Source: an uncultured Acidimicrobiaceae bacterium
Lineage (GTDB): Bacteria; Actinomycetota; Acidimicrobiia; Acidimicrobiales; UBA10347
Assembly (NCBI GenBank): GCA_905182135.1
Contig: CAJJAG010000003.1
Coordinates: forward strand, 310,001 to 374,000
Length of the DNA stretch: 64,000 bases
Direction of reading: 5' to 3'
The notes under the pieces were generated by a model that searched no databases, had not been told where the DNA came from, and saw nothing but the letters and a program-made list of their open reading frames with translations. This document shows positions 11,245-19,285 of the stretch, piece by piece. Both the position numbers and the translations under genes were made by a program. Numbering within the stretch: position 1 is the stretch's first letter; each line of letters begins with the position of its first letter.

Positions 11245-11315
11245 AGCGGGTGAGGGTAATCGAAACCCCGTATTCAGCTTGGGAAGCTGATGTTCTACCA
11301 TTGAACTACACCCGC
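11245..11315 (-). tRNA. tRNA-Gly (anticodon CCC)
   Basis: A 71-base cloverleaf read on the reverse strand: acceptor GCGGGTG pairs with CACCCGC; D-arm GTTCAATGGTAGAAC; anticodon stem TCAGC/GCTGA with loop TTCCCAA, anticodon CCC for GGG codons; T-arm GGGGT-TTCGATT-ACCCT. CCA is not encoded. An intrinsic terminator follows at once. tRNA genes are common integration sites, and the degenerate stretch just downstream fits past insertion, though I see no attachment-site repeat. Confidence 0.95.
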
Positions 11316-11333
11316 TGGTGGCAGTGATCTTAC

Positions 11334-11504
11334 GTGCAGATCAGCACTTCGGCCACTCGGGTAGCGGGATCAGTAGGTGAGGGTCTGGACTGGAACTATG
11401 AAACTCACATCAAACTGTTCGATGGCCACCGGTTCCTCGTTGTTGCCGAAGCATTCGACACCCTGCAGGTTTACTTAACCGATGCCGATAGTGGTCTTCC
11501 GTAG
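11334..11504 (+). CDS. Small hypothetical protein (56 residues)
   Basis: A GTG-started frame of 56 codons with codon use like neighbouring genes. Its sequence includes DWNYETHIKLFDGHRFLVVA and ends DTLQVYLTDADSGLP, a composition that looks like a folded beta-rich peptide rather than random translation. I recognise no family. No strong ribosome binding site is visible. It may be a genuine small protein or the tail of a lost gene. It lies between tRNA-Gly and the 2OG oxygenase. Confidence 0.4.
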   Translation: MQISTSATRVAGSVGEGLDWNYETHIKLFDGHRFLVVAEAFDTLQVYLTDADSGLP

Positions 11505-11603
11505 ACCCGGTGTGGCCTACAGGACTCCAAGTCGTTGTAATTGCAGTGGTTCTCATCGCGGTTCTTCAGCCTGGCAAGCTGAATGCGGGGTTTGGGTCAC
11601 TCT

Positions 11604-12569
11604 CTATGGAGCCTTTTCGCCTGCGCCCTCACCTGTTGCGTTCGAGTAGTTTCGGTTGAGGAACCACCTTTGGTAGTCGCCATAGGTAATCGGTTCGTGA
11701 CGGGCCAGGTTCTTGTGGCTGATGCACGTCGGTAGCGCCTCAATTAGTGCGTCGTCGCGGGCCCCGAAGAAAAACGGGATCGCATAACGGTCAACCTTGG
11801 CTCCGTTGCGTGCCCGATGGGCCGTCGAGCGGAAACGGCCGTTGGTCCACCGCTTCAACATGTCACCGCTGTTGATCAGGAACGAACCAGGCAACTGCGG
11901 CGGCACGACCCAATCGTGCCCGGCTGGGCGTATCTCGAGGCCTGGTACATCATTTTCTGGAAGCAGCGTGATGATCGTCGAGTCGGTGTGCGGGGCCAAA
12001 CCCCAATCGTGTTCGCCGTAGTCGACCACTGGGTAGTGCGAAAGCCGCAGCGAACATGACGGTACATCGAAGTGCGGGTCGAAGTAGTTGGGCGGCAGGT
12101 CGAGCGACACGGCCAACACCGGTAATAGCCTGCGGCTGAGCTCGGTGACGGAGTCGATGTAGCTTTCGACCACCGGCTTGAAGTCGGGCAGGTCGGGCCA
12201 GTGGTTGCCGAGCCGGTATCCGCCGCGATGTACGAAGAAGGCCGCGTTCAGATTCGGGGTTCGCACCTTGCCGGCGATGTCGGACGCGTACGACGTGCCC
12301 CCTGCGTAACCGAGGTAGCCACCGTGGTCACGATCCATCAGACAGTTCTCGAACCGCTCAGGGGGTTGTTGGTGCAGGATTTGAGCGTGGTCGTATACCT
12401 GCTGGACCAGGTCCCAGGGAACACCGTGGTTGGTGATGAAGAAAAAGCCAACGTCTTCGAGCGCCCGTCGCAGTTGATGGCCGAGTGCCGCGATCGCATC
12501 GGGATCGCCGGCCGTCAGGTCCGAGAGATCGAGTACCGGGATGAGTTCGATGTCGGTCACAGTGGTCAA
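11604..12569 (-). CDS. 2-oxoglutarate/Fe(II) oxygenase, isopenicillin N synthase family
   Basis: 321 residues. The N-terminal block IPVLDLSDL and VGFFFITNHGV are typical of the DIOX_N domain; the catalytic half has the facial triad in APHTDSTIITLL (HxD) and STAHRAR (distal His), and RYAIPFFFG supplies the Arg that binds 2-oxoglutarate. Such enzymes hydroxylate or demethylate small molecules. The start is TTG 12569, supported by AGGAG seven bases upstream; no ATG lies near the conserved N-terminus. A second member of the family, at 38170-39162, is only distantly similar. Confidence 0.92.
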   Translation of the reverse strand: MTTVTDIELIPVLDLSDLTAGDPDAIAALGHQLRRALEDVGFFFITNHGVPWDLVQQVYDHAQILHQQPPERFENCLMDRDHGGYLGYAGGTSYASDIAGKVRTPNLNAAFFVHRGGYRLGNHWPDLPDFKPVVESYIDSVTELSRRLLPVLAVSLDLPPNYFDPHFDVPSCSLRLSHYPVVDYGEHDWGLAPHTDSTIITLLPENDVPGLEIRPAGHDWVVPPQLPGSFLINSGDMLKRWTNGRFRSTAHRARNGAKVDRYAIPFFFGARDDALIEALPTCISHKNLARHEPITYGDYQRWFLNRNYSNATGEGAGEKAP

Positions 12570-12921
12570 GGCGTGCTCCTCTGTTCATGCTCAGGTCACT
12601 CGAAAGTGTGTCACAGCTTTCGTCATACAGCCCTATCGCTGGTCCGAGTGTCAGATCGTCCAACAGGACGATTAAGTTCTTGAAACCTCAGGACCACACG
12701 CATGCTGCAGCAACGATCTCTACCGCTGTTCCTCTAGCCCTGTTCGCCAGGTTCCGAAGCTGAACGCCGGAGTCCGGTTCTGCGTGCCTGCTCTGTTGAA
12801 CAACCCAAAACGGTTCTGAGCTCATTGGGTCTGTGATGATCGAACTGGCAAACTGGTCGACGATGGTACCGAGCAGCGCCGGGTCGACTTACCGGCGTGG
12901 ACATGACATCAGGAGAAAACA
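12570..12921. other. Divergent intergenic region with two hairpins
   Basis: 352 bases between the 2OG oxygenase (reverse) and the CoA-transferase (forward). Two perfect stem-loops lie on the oxygenase side: 12601-12622 (arms CGAAAG/CTTTCG, ten-base loop) and 12655-12672 (arms ATCGTCC/GGACGAT, loop AACA). They sit 32 and 86 bases upstream of the oxygenase start and could be leader structures or operators. A reverse frame at 12734-12937 has no family resemblance. Confidence 0.45.
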
Positions 12922-14127
12922 ATGAGTGCTGCACCACTGGCCGGCCTGCGGGTACTCGACGTGTCGAGTGTGATTTCAGGGCCTTTGACGGCGATGTTGC
13001 TTGCCGACATGGGTGCTGACGTAATAAAGGTAGAGAATCCTTCGGCTCCGGACTTCACCCGAGCGACCGGGAACAGCCGCGGCGGCATGACCGCTTTTTA
13101 TTACAACCTGAATCGGGGGAAGCGTTCGCTGGCCGTCGATGGCCGTCAACAGAAAGGACAGGACATCCTGCGGGCATTGGCTGATCAGTCTGATGTGCTG
13201 ATCGAGAACATGCGGCCTGGCAAGGCTGCAAGGATTGGCCTTGACCCTGATGAGTGTCTGGAGCGTAATCCGTCGCTGATTTACGCCAGCATCACTGGTT
13301 ATGGCTCAACCGGTCCAGCGGCGGGCGAACCGGTTTATGACTACGTGATTCAGGCCGTCTCGGGCATGGTCGATCTCCAACGCGACGCGGCAACGGGCAA
13401 AGCTGACCTGACCCGGCACTTTCTCGCGGACAAGCTCAGTTCTCACGCTGCTAGTGAGGCGATCTTGGCAGCTTTGTTCGCTCGCGAACGGGATTCGCAA
13501 CGACGAGGCCAGCATGTCGAGATCAGTATGCACGAAGCCAATCTGGCCTTCCTCTGGCCCGATGGGATGATGAAGCAGACCATCGTTGGCCAAGCCGACG
13601 TCGAAGCGATCTACCCAGGCGACTACTACCGCGTGTACCCAACAACCGACGGTGAGATTGTGGTCATGCCCTTCATGGGCCCAGTCGAAGGAGTGTGCCG
13701 GGCCATGGGACATCCTGAATGGTTTGATGGCTGGCCCGACAGAAGTGTCGTTCCTGACATGTATGCCCTCCAGGATCTAGTGGCCGCCAAAGTCGGCACG
13801 ATGAACACCAGGGAGGCGTTAGCTGCTTTCGCCAGTCACGACGTCCCAGCTGGACCCGTTGTTGCACTAGACAAGGTGCACGAACATCCCCAAGCTCAGT
13901 ACCGCCAGTCGGTTTTGGAACATGATGTAGAACCCTTGGGCCGGGTTCGTAACCCCCGCCCGCCTTGGCGCTTTGGTTTGACCCCGGAGGTTGTGCATTC
14001 CCAGGCCGCTGTGATGGGAGAGCACACCGCTGAGATCCTGAACGAACTCGGCTATGACAACAGCACAATTGCGGCCCTGAGTGAAGCTGGTGTGATTGTC
14101 GAAGCCGAGAGTGGCTTCGCCGACTAG
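12922..14127 (+). CDS. CaiB/BaiF-type (class III) CoA-transferase
   Basis: 401 residues, standard length for the family. N-terminal PLAGLRVLDVSSVISGPLT and MGADVIKVENP form the Rossmann-like half; DVLIENMRPGKAARIGL and the Asp of HFLADKLSSHA (expected to form the aspartyl-CoA anhydride) are conserved, as are GRGQHVEISMHEA-like residues (RRGQHVEISMHEA). The enzyme moves CoA between carboxylic acids; the substrate cannot be read. ATG 12922 has AGGAG six bases upstream. The BNR-repeat gene follows downstream on the same strand. Confidence 0.93.
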   Translation: MSAAPLAGLRVLDVSSVISGPLTAMLLADMGADVIKVENPSAPDFTRATGNSRGGMTAFYYNLNRGKRSLAVDGRQQKGQDILRALADQSDVLIENMRPGKAARIGLDPDECLERNPSLIYASITGYGSTGPAAGEPVYDYVIQAVSGMVDLQRDAATGKADLTRHFLADKLSSHAASEAILAALFARERDSQRRGQHVEISMHEANLAFLWPDGMMKQTIVGQADVEAIYPGDYYRVYPTTDGEIVVMPFMGPVEGVCRAMGHPEWFDGWPDRSVVPDMYALQDLVAAKVGTMNTREALAAFASHDVPAGPVVALDKVHEHPQAQYRQSVLEHDVEPLGRVRNPRPPWRFGLTPEVVHSQAAVMGEHTAEILNELGYDNSTIAALSEAGVIVEAESGFAD

Positions 14128-14166
14128 CGACGGCTCTACGGTTGGTCGAGCGCAGCGCTGGTGGAG

Positions 14167-14209
14167 CGTTAAGACACTGCGCCCAAAGAGATGTCGTACT
14201 GTCTTAACG
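14167..14209. repeat. Perfect 10-bp inverted repeat in the CoA-transferase/BNR intergenic region
   Basis: Arms CGTTAAGACA (14167-14176) and TGTCTTAACG (14200-14209) flank a 23-base loop. There is no T-run, so it is not a standard terminator. It could fold in RNA or act as paired operator half-sites upstream of the BNR gene. Confidence 0.5.
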
Positions 14210-14260
14210 GGCGATGCTGCCGCTTGCTATGTTTCAAGTATTCCGATCTCGGGGGTAAAC

Positions 14261-15253
14261 ATGATTTTGGCTGGAACGAGTCGAGGGGTTTTTGCGATCG
14301 ATCACGACGGCGCCCACTCGGTGCTCGAGAGTCGCGGTGTGCGTGACCTGATCGATATCAACGGCCGGATATTTGCTGGCACAGGTGCTGGGCTCTTCGT
14401 GTCCGACAACGGGGGCGATACCTGGTCCTGTGTTGGGCTCGCTGAGTACGAGGTGTGGCAGGTACGGGCTGCACCGGACGGCACGCTCTACGCCGGCACC
14501 CAACCCGCCAGTTTGTTTCGCAGTACCGATGGCGGTGATAGCTGGACCGAAATTGAATCGTTCGCGAAGGTGCCCGAAGCCTCGACCTGGGGAATCCCGC
14601 TTGATCCACCCTTGCCAGGTAGAGCTCGTGCCATCGTGGTCGACCGCGAAGACCCCAACAAGATTTGGGTCGGTGTCGAAGTTGGCGGCATCATGCGCAC
14701 CACCGATGGCGGAGTGACCTGGACGCTTGATCGGCCAGGCGACAACCCTGATCTACACATGATGTATGCCCATCCCGCCGAGCCCGCCATGTTGTTCGCG
14801 TCGACCGGCTACGGGCGTGAGGATCACATCGCCGAGGAAGCTGAGGGAAATGCAGGTGTTTTCCGTAGCGACGACCACGGCCAGACCTGGAACTATGCCT
14901 GGTCTGGCGTTACGCCCCGTTATTCACGGCCGATGTGCATCGAGGTTCGCGAACCTTTTAGCCTGACTGTCGCTAGCGCTCCCACCGCATTTAGTAACTT
15001 CGCCGATGATGGTGGGGCCCAAGCCATGCTCTTTCGCAGCGATGATCACGGCGCAAGTTGGCGGTCGTTATGTGACCAGGCCCACTCGCCGAGCGCGGCC
15101 AATATTCATGGTCTCATGGTCGACCCCGACGAAGTGGGCGGCGTGATCGTGGGCACCGATACCGGCGAGGTATGGCGCGTTAGCAACGACGCGGTGTGGA
15201 CCGAGGTCGTGACTGGTTTGCCGGCTGTGTTGTCGCTTAGCGCCACCCAGTAG
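14261..15253 (+). CDS. BNR/Asp-box repeat beta-propeller protein
   Basis: 330 residues with repeated Asp-box motifs (consensus SxDxGxTW): SDNGGDTWS, STDGGDSWT, TTDGGVTWT, SDDHGQTWN and SDDHGASWR. These mark the turns of a sialidase-like or photosynthesis-stability-factor-like propeller. No signal peptide is present and catalytic sialidase residues are not evident, so a non-enzymatic or glycoside-unrelated role is likely. ATG 14261 is preceded by GGGGG at five bases; an open frame extends back to 14096 but lacks homology and overlaps the CoA-transferase end. It converges with the SDR gene, leaving three bases. Confidence 0.85.
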   Translation: MILAGTSRGVFAIDHDGAHSVLESRGVRDLIDINGRIFAGTGAGLFVSDNGGDTWSCVGLAEYEVWQVRAAPDGTLYAGTQPASLFRSTDGGDSWTEIESFAKVPEASTWGIPLDPPLPGRARAIVVDREDPNKIWVGVEVGGIMRTTDGGVTWTLDRPGDNPDLHMMYAHPAEPAMLFASTGYGREDHIAEEAEGNAGVFRSDDHGQTWNYAWSGVTPRYSRPMCIEVREPFSLTVASAPTAFSNFADDGGAQAMLFRSDDHGASWRSLCDQAHSPSAANIHGLMVDPDEVGGVIVGTDTGEVWRVSNDAVWTEVVTGLPAVLSLSATQ

Positions 15254-15256
15254 CGT

Positions 15257-16009
15257 CTAGATCTGGATGCCGGTGGTGGCACCGCCGTCGACAAGCACGT
15301 TCGAACCGGTCATGAAGCTAGCGCGGGTGCTGGCCACGAAGGCAACCACGTCTGCGATCTCCTCGGGTTCACCAAGGCGGCGGAAGGGGTTCTCGCGCAG
15401 AATCGTGTTCCAGAGCTTGCCATCTTCGATGCGGGCCTGATCCCAGGAGCCTCCTGGAAAGATGATGTCCCCAGGTGAGACCACGTTGGCGCGGATACCT
15501 CGGCGGGCTATCTCGCGTGACAACGACTTGATCATGCTGACCGTTGCGGCCTTGACTGCGGCATAGGCCGGAATACGCGGCGCGCCGGTGCTGGCGGCCC
15601 GCGATCCAATGCAGATGATGTTGGCGCCGGTGTCGTCCTGCATGTGACCAAGAGCAGAGCGAATCAGTGCATCGGTGCCGACGAGGTCGACCGCGCATGA
15701 TGCTTCCCAGTCAGGCCCAGCCATGGCCGACACATTGGACACGAGCACATCGAGACCGCCGAGCGTGTCGACCGCCCAGTCGACCAGCGCCGCGGGTTCA
15801 CCGACCACACCAATGTCGGCCGGGCGGTGATGGACCTCACCGAACGCGCCCAGCTCTGCGGCAGCTGCGACGAGGCCAGTCTGGTCTCGGGCACAGATCG
15901 CGACGCGAGCGCCCTCGTTCAGGAAGGCCTTGGTTATGGCCAGACCAATACCCCGGCTTCCTCCGGTAATGAGTACCCGTTTGCCCGTGAGTTCAAGATC
16001 CATTGTCAT
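15257..16009 (-). CDS. SDR-family oxidoreductase
   Basis: 250 residues of the classical short-chain dehydrogenase fold: cofactor motif TGGSRGIG, GGLDVLVSNVS, catalytic Ser in ICIGSRAAS, YAAVK (Tyr and Lys), and C-terminal TGSNVLVDGGATTGIQI. The usual NNAG motif is replaced by SNVS. Start ATG 16009 (MTMDLELTG) or 16003 are equally possible. The frame overlaps the end of the quinone reductase gene by 17 bases, so the two are probably translated together. Confidence 0.9.
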   Translation of the reverse strand: MTMDLELTGKRVLITGGSRGIGLAITKAFLNEGARVAICARDQTGLVAAAAELGAFGEVHHRPADIGVVGEPAALVDWAVDTLGGLDVLVSNVSAMAGPDWEASCAVDLVGTDALIRSALGHMQDDTGANIICIGSRAASTGAPRIPAYAAVKAATVSMIKSLSREIARRGIRANVVSPGDIIFPGGSWDQARIEDGKLWNTILRENPFRRLGEPEEIADVVAFVASTRASFMTGSNVLVDGGATTGIQI

Positions 16010-16973
16010 GTTCTTTCTTCGTATGGTCTTTTTCCTCGAATACGATGACGCAACGGCCTCGAGTGCCGCCGGCTTCGAGCCGGGCGTGGGCCTCAGAGGC
16101 TTGAGCAGCTGGGTAGATCTGGGCGACACGCAAGGTGACTTCGCCCGCCTCGACCTGTTCACGGAGCTGATCAAGCTTCGCGTGCTCTTTTGCGTAGCTG
16201 GTTACCCAGGTGGCGGTAAATGTGATGTCTCGCTGGGGTTTTCCCTCGTATCCACGAATGGAGGTAAAGGCACCGCCATCGGCTATCGCTCCTATGACCT
16301 CGTCGTTCTGCACGCTGCCGTCAGCCAAGCCGTCAACACCGTTCGCGTAGTGCCTGCGCACCTCGGCGGCGAAGTCAGCGCCACGAGGCACGACAATGTC
16401 CGCGCCGAGCGAGGCGACCAGTTCGGTGTCGGCGTCGGTTGCGTCGGCAATGACGGTCAGGCCATCGGCTTTAGCGAGCTGCACCATGTAGCCGCCGTAA
16501 CATCCCGCAGCGCCAGTGACCGCTATTGTCTGCCCTGGTTGCAGCCCGAGCAGGTCCAGCGAGAGGCGAGCTGTCAGTCCGTTCATCGGCAGAGTCGACG
16601 CTTCGGCGTGGCTCGTTCCCTGGGGCGCACGAGTAACTGACTCGGCCGGGAGAACCAGACTCTCTCGATACGCTCCGTGGGTGCCTTTGGGTACAACGAT
16701 GGCCATTGCTCGGTCTCCGACGGCGATGCCGGTTGTTACACCGTCGCCGACTTCATCGACGATGCCGGCAGCATCCATGCCTGGCACGTAGGGGCCAGGG
16801 TCGGCCTGTTGTGCTTTGGCCCGATCACCGTTTCTCACATAGGTATCGGTCGGGTTGACTGTGGCGGCGTAGACGCTCAGTCGGACCTCGCCTGGTCCGG
16901 CATGAACCTCGGGCAAATCGACGAGTTCGAGGGCTTCGGGCCCACCGTATGTAGTGACTGCAACAGCTTTCAT
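15993..16973 (-). CDS. NADPH:quinone reductase-like MDR oxidoreductase (zinc-free)
   Basis: 326 residues of the medium-chain dehydrogenase/reductase superfamily. [15 protein letters not shown] and the [15 protein letters not shown] segment belong to the GroES-like domain; catalytic zinc cysteines are absent, as in quinone oxidoreductases. The nucleotide-binding motif is [23 protein letters not shown] 16973 is preferred over TTG 16979. It lies in a reverse-strand trio with two SDR genes, suggesting a shared pathway of carbonyl or enone reduction; the substrate is unknown. Confidence 0.9.
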   Translation of the reverse strand: MKAVAVTTYGGPEALELVDLPEVHAGPGEVRLSVYAATVNPTDTYVRNGDRAKAQQADPGPYVPGMDAAGIVDEVGDGVTTGIAVGDRAMAIVVPKGTHGAYRESLVLPAESVTRAPQGTSHAEASTLPMNGLTARLSLDLLGLQPGQTIAVTGAAGCYGGYMVQLAKADGLTVIADATDADTELVASLGADIVVPRGADFAAEVRRHYANGVDGLADGSVQNDEVIGAIADGGAFTSIRGYEGKPQRDITFTATWVTSYAKEHAKLDQLREQVEAGEVTLRVAQIYPAAQASEAHARLEAGGTRGRCVIVFEEKDHTKKEHDNGS

Positions 16974-17032
16974 GCCCAAGGTTAGACCGCCGCGACCAGC
17001 GCGGTTTCAACTCGAACGGCGGATTACCCGAA

Positions 17033-17830
17033 CTAGCGCATATTTTTGGGTCGAGGGTCAGCAAGCCGTCCAAGCGGTGAACGCGAGTGCAGTCCACCAT
17101 CAACAACAAGGTGTTCGCCTGTCACGAACGATGACTCATCTGAAGCGAGCCAGACTGCTGCGGCTGCTATCTCTTCTGGTTGACCTAGGCGACCCAGGCT
17201 GTGTGCAGCCAGGTTGATCTGCAGCGCGGCTTCGTCCTGCATCATGCGCTTTACCGGTGGTGTCTCAATCGTGCCTGGGCAGATCGCATTTACACGAATT
17301 CCTTCGGCGGCGTGATCGGTCGACATAGCCCGGGTCAGGTTGATAACCGCCGCTTTGCTTGCCGCGTACACGACCGCTCCACCGTCGCCATGTAAGCCCG
17401 AGATCGAAGCGGTGTTGATGATGGAACCTCCGCCGCGCTCACGCATAGCTGGTACCGCAAACTTGGCACCCAAAAAGACCGACCGTACATTTACCGCCAT
17501 GACAAGGTCCCAGTCTTCGATGCTTAACTCGACCGCGGTGCCTAGCCGGATGGTGCCCGCATTCGAGAACAGCACATCGAGGCCGCCGAGTCGCTTGACG
17601 GTCTCATCGACCATTGCTGCTACGTCGTCTGCCTCGGAAACATTCGCTCCCAGTGAGATCGCGTGCCCACCGGCCTCGGTGATGGCCTCGGCCACCTCGG
17701 CCGCCTTGCCAGCGCGGATGTCGACCGCTACAACGGCAGCTCCTTCGGCAGCAAACCGGTGAGCACTCGCCTCGCCGATTCCTGAACCGGCGCCAGTTAC
17801 GATCGCCACCTTGTTCTCAAGCAGGCCCAT
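17033..17830 (-). CDS. SDR-family oxidoreductase (FabG-like)
   Basis: 265 residues with TGAGSGIG (cofactor), SNAGTI (replacing NNAG), SIINTASISG with the catalytic Ser, YAASK (Tyr/Lys) and PGTIETPPV. VDIRAGKA after strand 2 contains an Asp expected for NAD preference. The C-terminal extension SRSPLGRLADPRPKNMR is longer than usual. Start ATG 17830 (MGLLENKVAIVTG). First gene of the SDR-MDR-SDR run; 59 bases separate it from the quinone reductase. Confidence 0.92.
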   Translation of the reverse strand: MGLLENKVAIVTGAGSGIGEASAHRFAAEGAAVVAVDIRAGKAAEVAEAITEAGGHAISLGANVSEADDVAAMVDETVKRLGGLDVLFSNAGTIRLGTAVELSIEDWDLVMAVNVRSVFLGAKFAVPAMRERGGGSIINTASISGLHGDGGAVVYAASKAAVINLTRAMSTDHAAEGIRVNAICPGTIETPPVKRMMQDEAALQINLAAHSLGRLGQPEEIAAAAVWLASDESSFVTGEHLVVDGGLHSRSPLGRLADPRPKNMR

Positions 17831-17921
17831 GGGTCGCCTTCCCTAGTTTTATTGGTCATCACTTGTCTAGCAGGACGGACTCGGATCGGCGATTCCGCCG
17901 GTTGGATGTCAGGATGGGCTC

Positions 17922-19010
17922 ATGACTGACACCATGAGTGGCCCTGCTGAGTTTGACAAGACCCGCGCCAAGCTCTTTCAGGCGAACATCGTTGGAATTA
18001 TGAACGGCGGGGCGTTGGCGCTGATGATCAGTTTGGGCCACAAGACAGGGCTCTTCGATTCGATGGACGGCAAGCCGGCTCGCACTGCCTCTGAGATTGC
18101 CACCGACGCGGGATTGCATGAGCGTTATGTGCGCGAGTGGCTTAGTGCTATGGCGTGCGGTGCCATTGTTGACTACGACGTCGATGCGCAGACTTTTGCT
18201 CTACCGGTCGAACATGCCGGGCTACTCACCCGCCGAGCTGGGCCGCTCAACCTGAGTACGCAGTGCCAGTACGTGGCGTTGCTTGGCGAAGTCGAAGATG
18301 AGATCGTCGAAGCTTTTCGTAGCGGAGGAGGCGTGCCCTATGACCGCTACCCCCGTTTCCAAGCGCTCATGGCTGAGTCGAGTGGTCAGCGGTATGAACG
18401 AACGTTGATCGCTCAGGTCGTGCCGATTTTGCCGGTGGCCCAAGCACTGGAAGCTGGCATTGATGTTGGCGACGTTGGTTGTGGCAGTGGCAAAGCGATG
18501 CGTATCTTCGCAGCAGCGTTTCCAGCTAGTCGATTCGTCGGCTTCGACATCAGCGAGGATGCCATTGCGGTTGCCAGGGCGGAAGCAGCGGCGGCCGGCC
18601 TGACGAATCTCAGCTTCGAGGTGGCCGATGCTGCGGCACTCGATCAGGTAGACGGTTTTGACTTCCTGACGACGTTCGACGCAATTCATGACCAGGCTCA
18701 TCCCGACACCGTGTTGGCCGGTATCTACCGTATGTTGCGACCCGGTGGGACGTATCTGTGTGTCGAGCCGAAGTCATCGAGTGAACTGGCCGACAACATC
18801 GACGAGCCAATGTCAGCGTTTATGTACAGCGTGTCAACGATGCACTGCATGACAGTATCGATGGCCTACGGCGGCGAAGGGCTTGGCACTGCATGGGGCC
18901 ACCAGACCGCGGTGGAACGGCTGACGCTTGCTGGCTTCGCTGACATCGAGGTGACCGGTGTGCGCGATGACCGCAGCAACAGCTACTTCCTATCTACCAA
19001 ACCCGGCTGA
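17922..19010 (+). CDS. SAM-dependent methyltransferase with N-terminal winged helix
   Basis: 362 residues. The N-terminal third (ALMISLGHKTGLFDSMDG, RTASEIATDAGLHERYVREW) is the winged-helix dimerisation domain seen in small-molecule O-/C-methyltransferases; the C-terminal part has the SAM motif VGDVGCGSGKAMRIFA, FVGFDISEDAI, and MLRPGGTYLCVEP. Start ATG 17922 follows AGGATGG. It is divergent from the SDR gene and lies 275 bases upstream of the GrdB-like gene on the same strand. The acceptor substrate cannot be deduced. Confidence 0.88.
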   Translation: MTDTMSGPAEFDKTRAKLFQANIVGIMNGGALALMISLGHKTGLFDSMDGKPARTASEIATDAGLHERYVREWLSAMACGAIVDYDVDAQTFALPVEHAGLLTRRAGPLNLSTQCQYVALLGEVEDEIVEAFRSGGGVPYDRYPRFQALMAESSGQRYERTLIAQVVPILPVAQALEAGIDVGDVGCGSGKAMRIFAAAFPASRFVGFDISEDAIAVARAEAAAAGLTNLSFEVADAAALDQVDGFDFLTTFDAIHDQAHPDTVLAGIYRMLRPGGTYLCVEPKSSSELADNIDEPMSAFMYSVSTMHCMTVSMAYGGEGLGTAWGHQTAVERLTLAGFADIEVTGVRDDRSNSYFLSTKPG

Positions 19011-19285
19011 GGGCTAGTCATCAAATGGTGTAGACCAACTCGGAATGGCCTCGAACTCGATCAAAACGTTGGCTACCACCCTCGTGGTGTGGTGGGTTCG
19101 CTCAACGCCACGGCTCCAGCCCATGAGCACATCGCTGATTCCGTCCTTGTCAGCCAGTGCTCTCAGCCGAGCTTCGGTGTCTCGATCTACCGTCTGTTTT
19201 CTCGGGGATCTCGCTGGGCGGCCCGGCGGATTCGACCGCCGTCGTCCAAGTCGCTACTGTCGAGATAACGAAGCTTGGGGGAGCG
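19011..19285. other. Intergenic region upstream of the GrdB-like gene
   Basis: 275 bases. On the reverse strand, about 19017-19190, a frame with coding-like codon use ends in VLIEFEAIPSWSTPFDD and a TAG, but it lacks a plausible start and any family match; it could be a short remnant. No clear promoter or terminator is seen. Confidence 0.25.
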
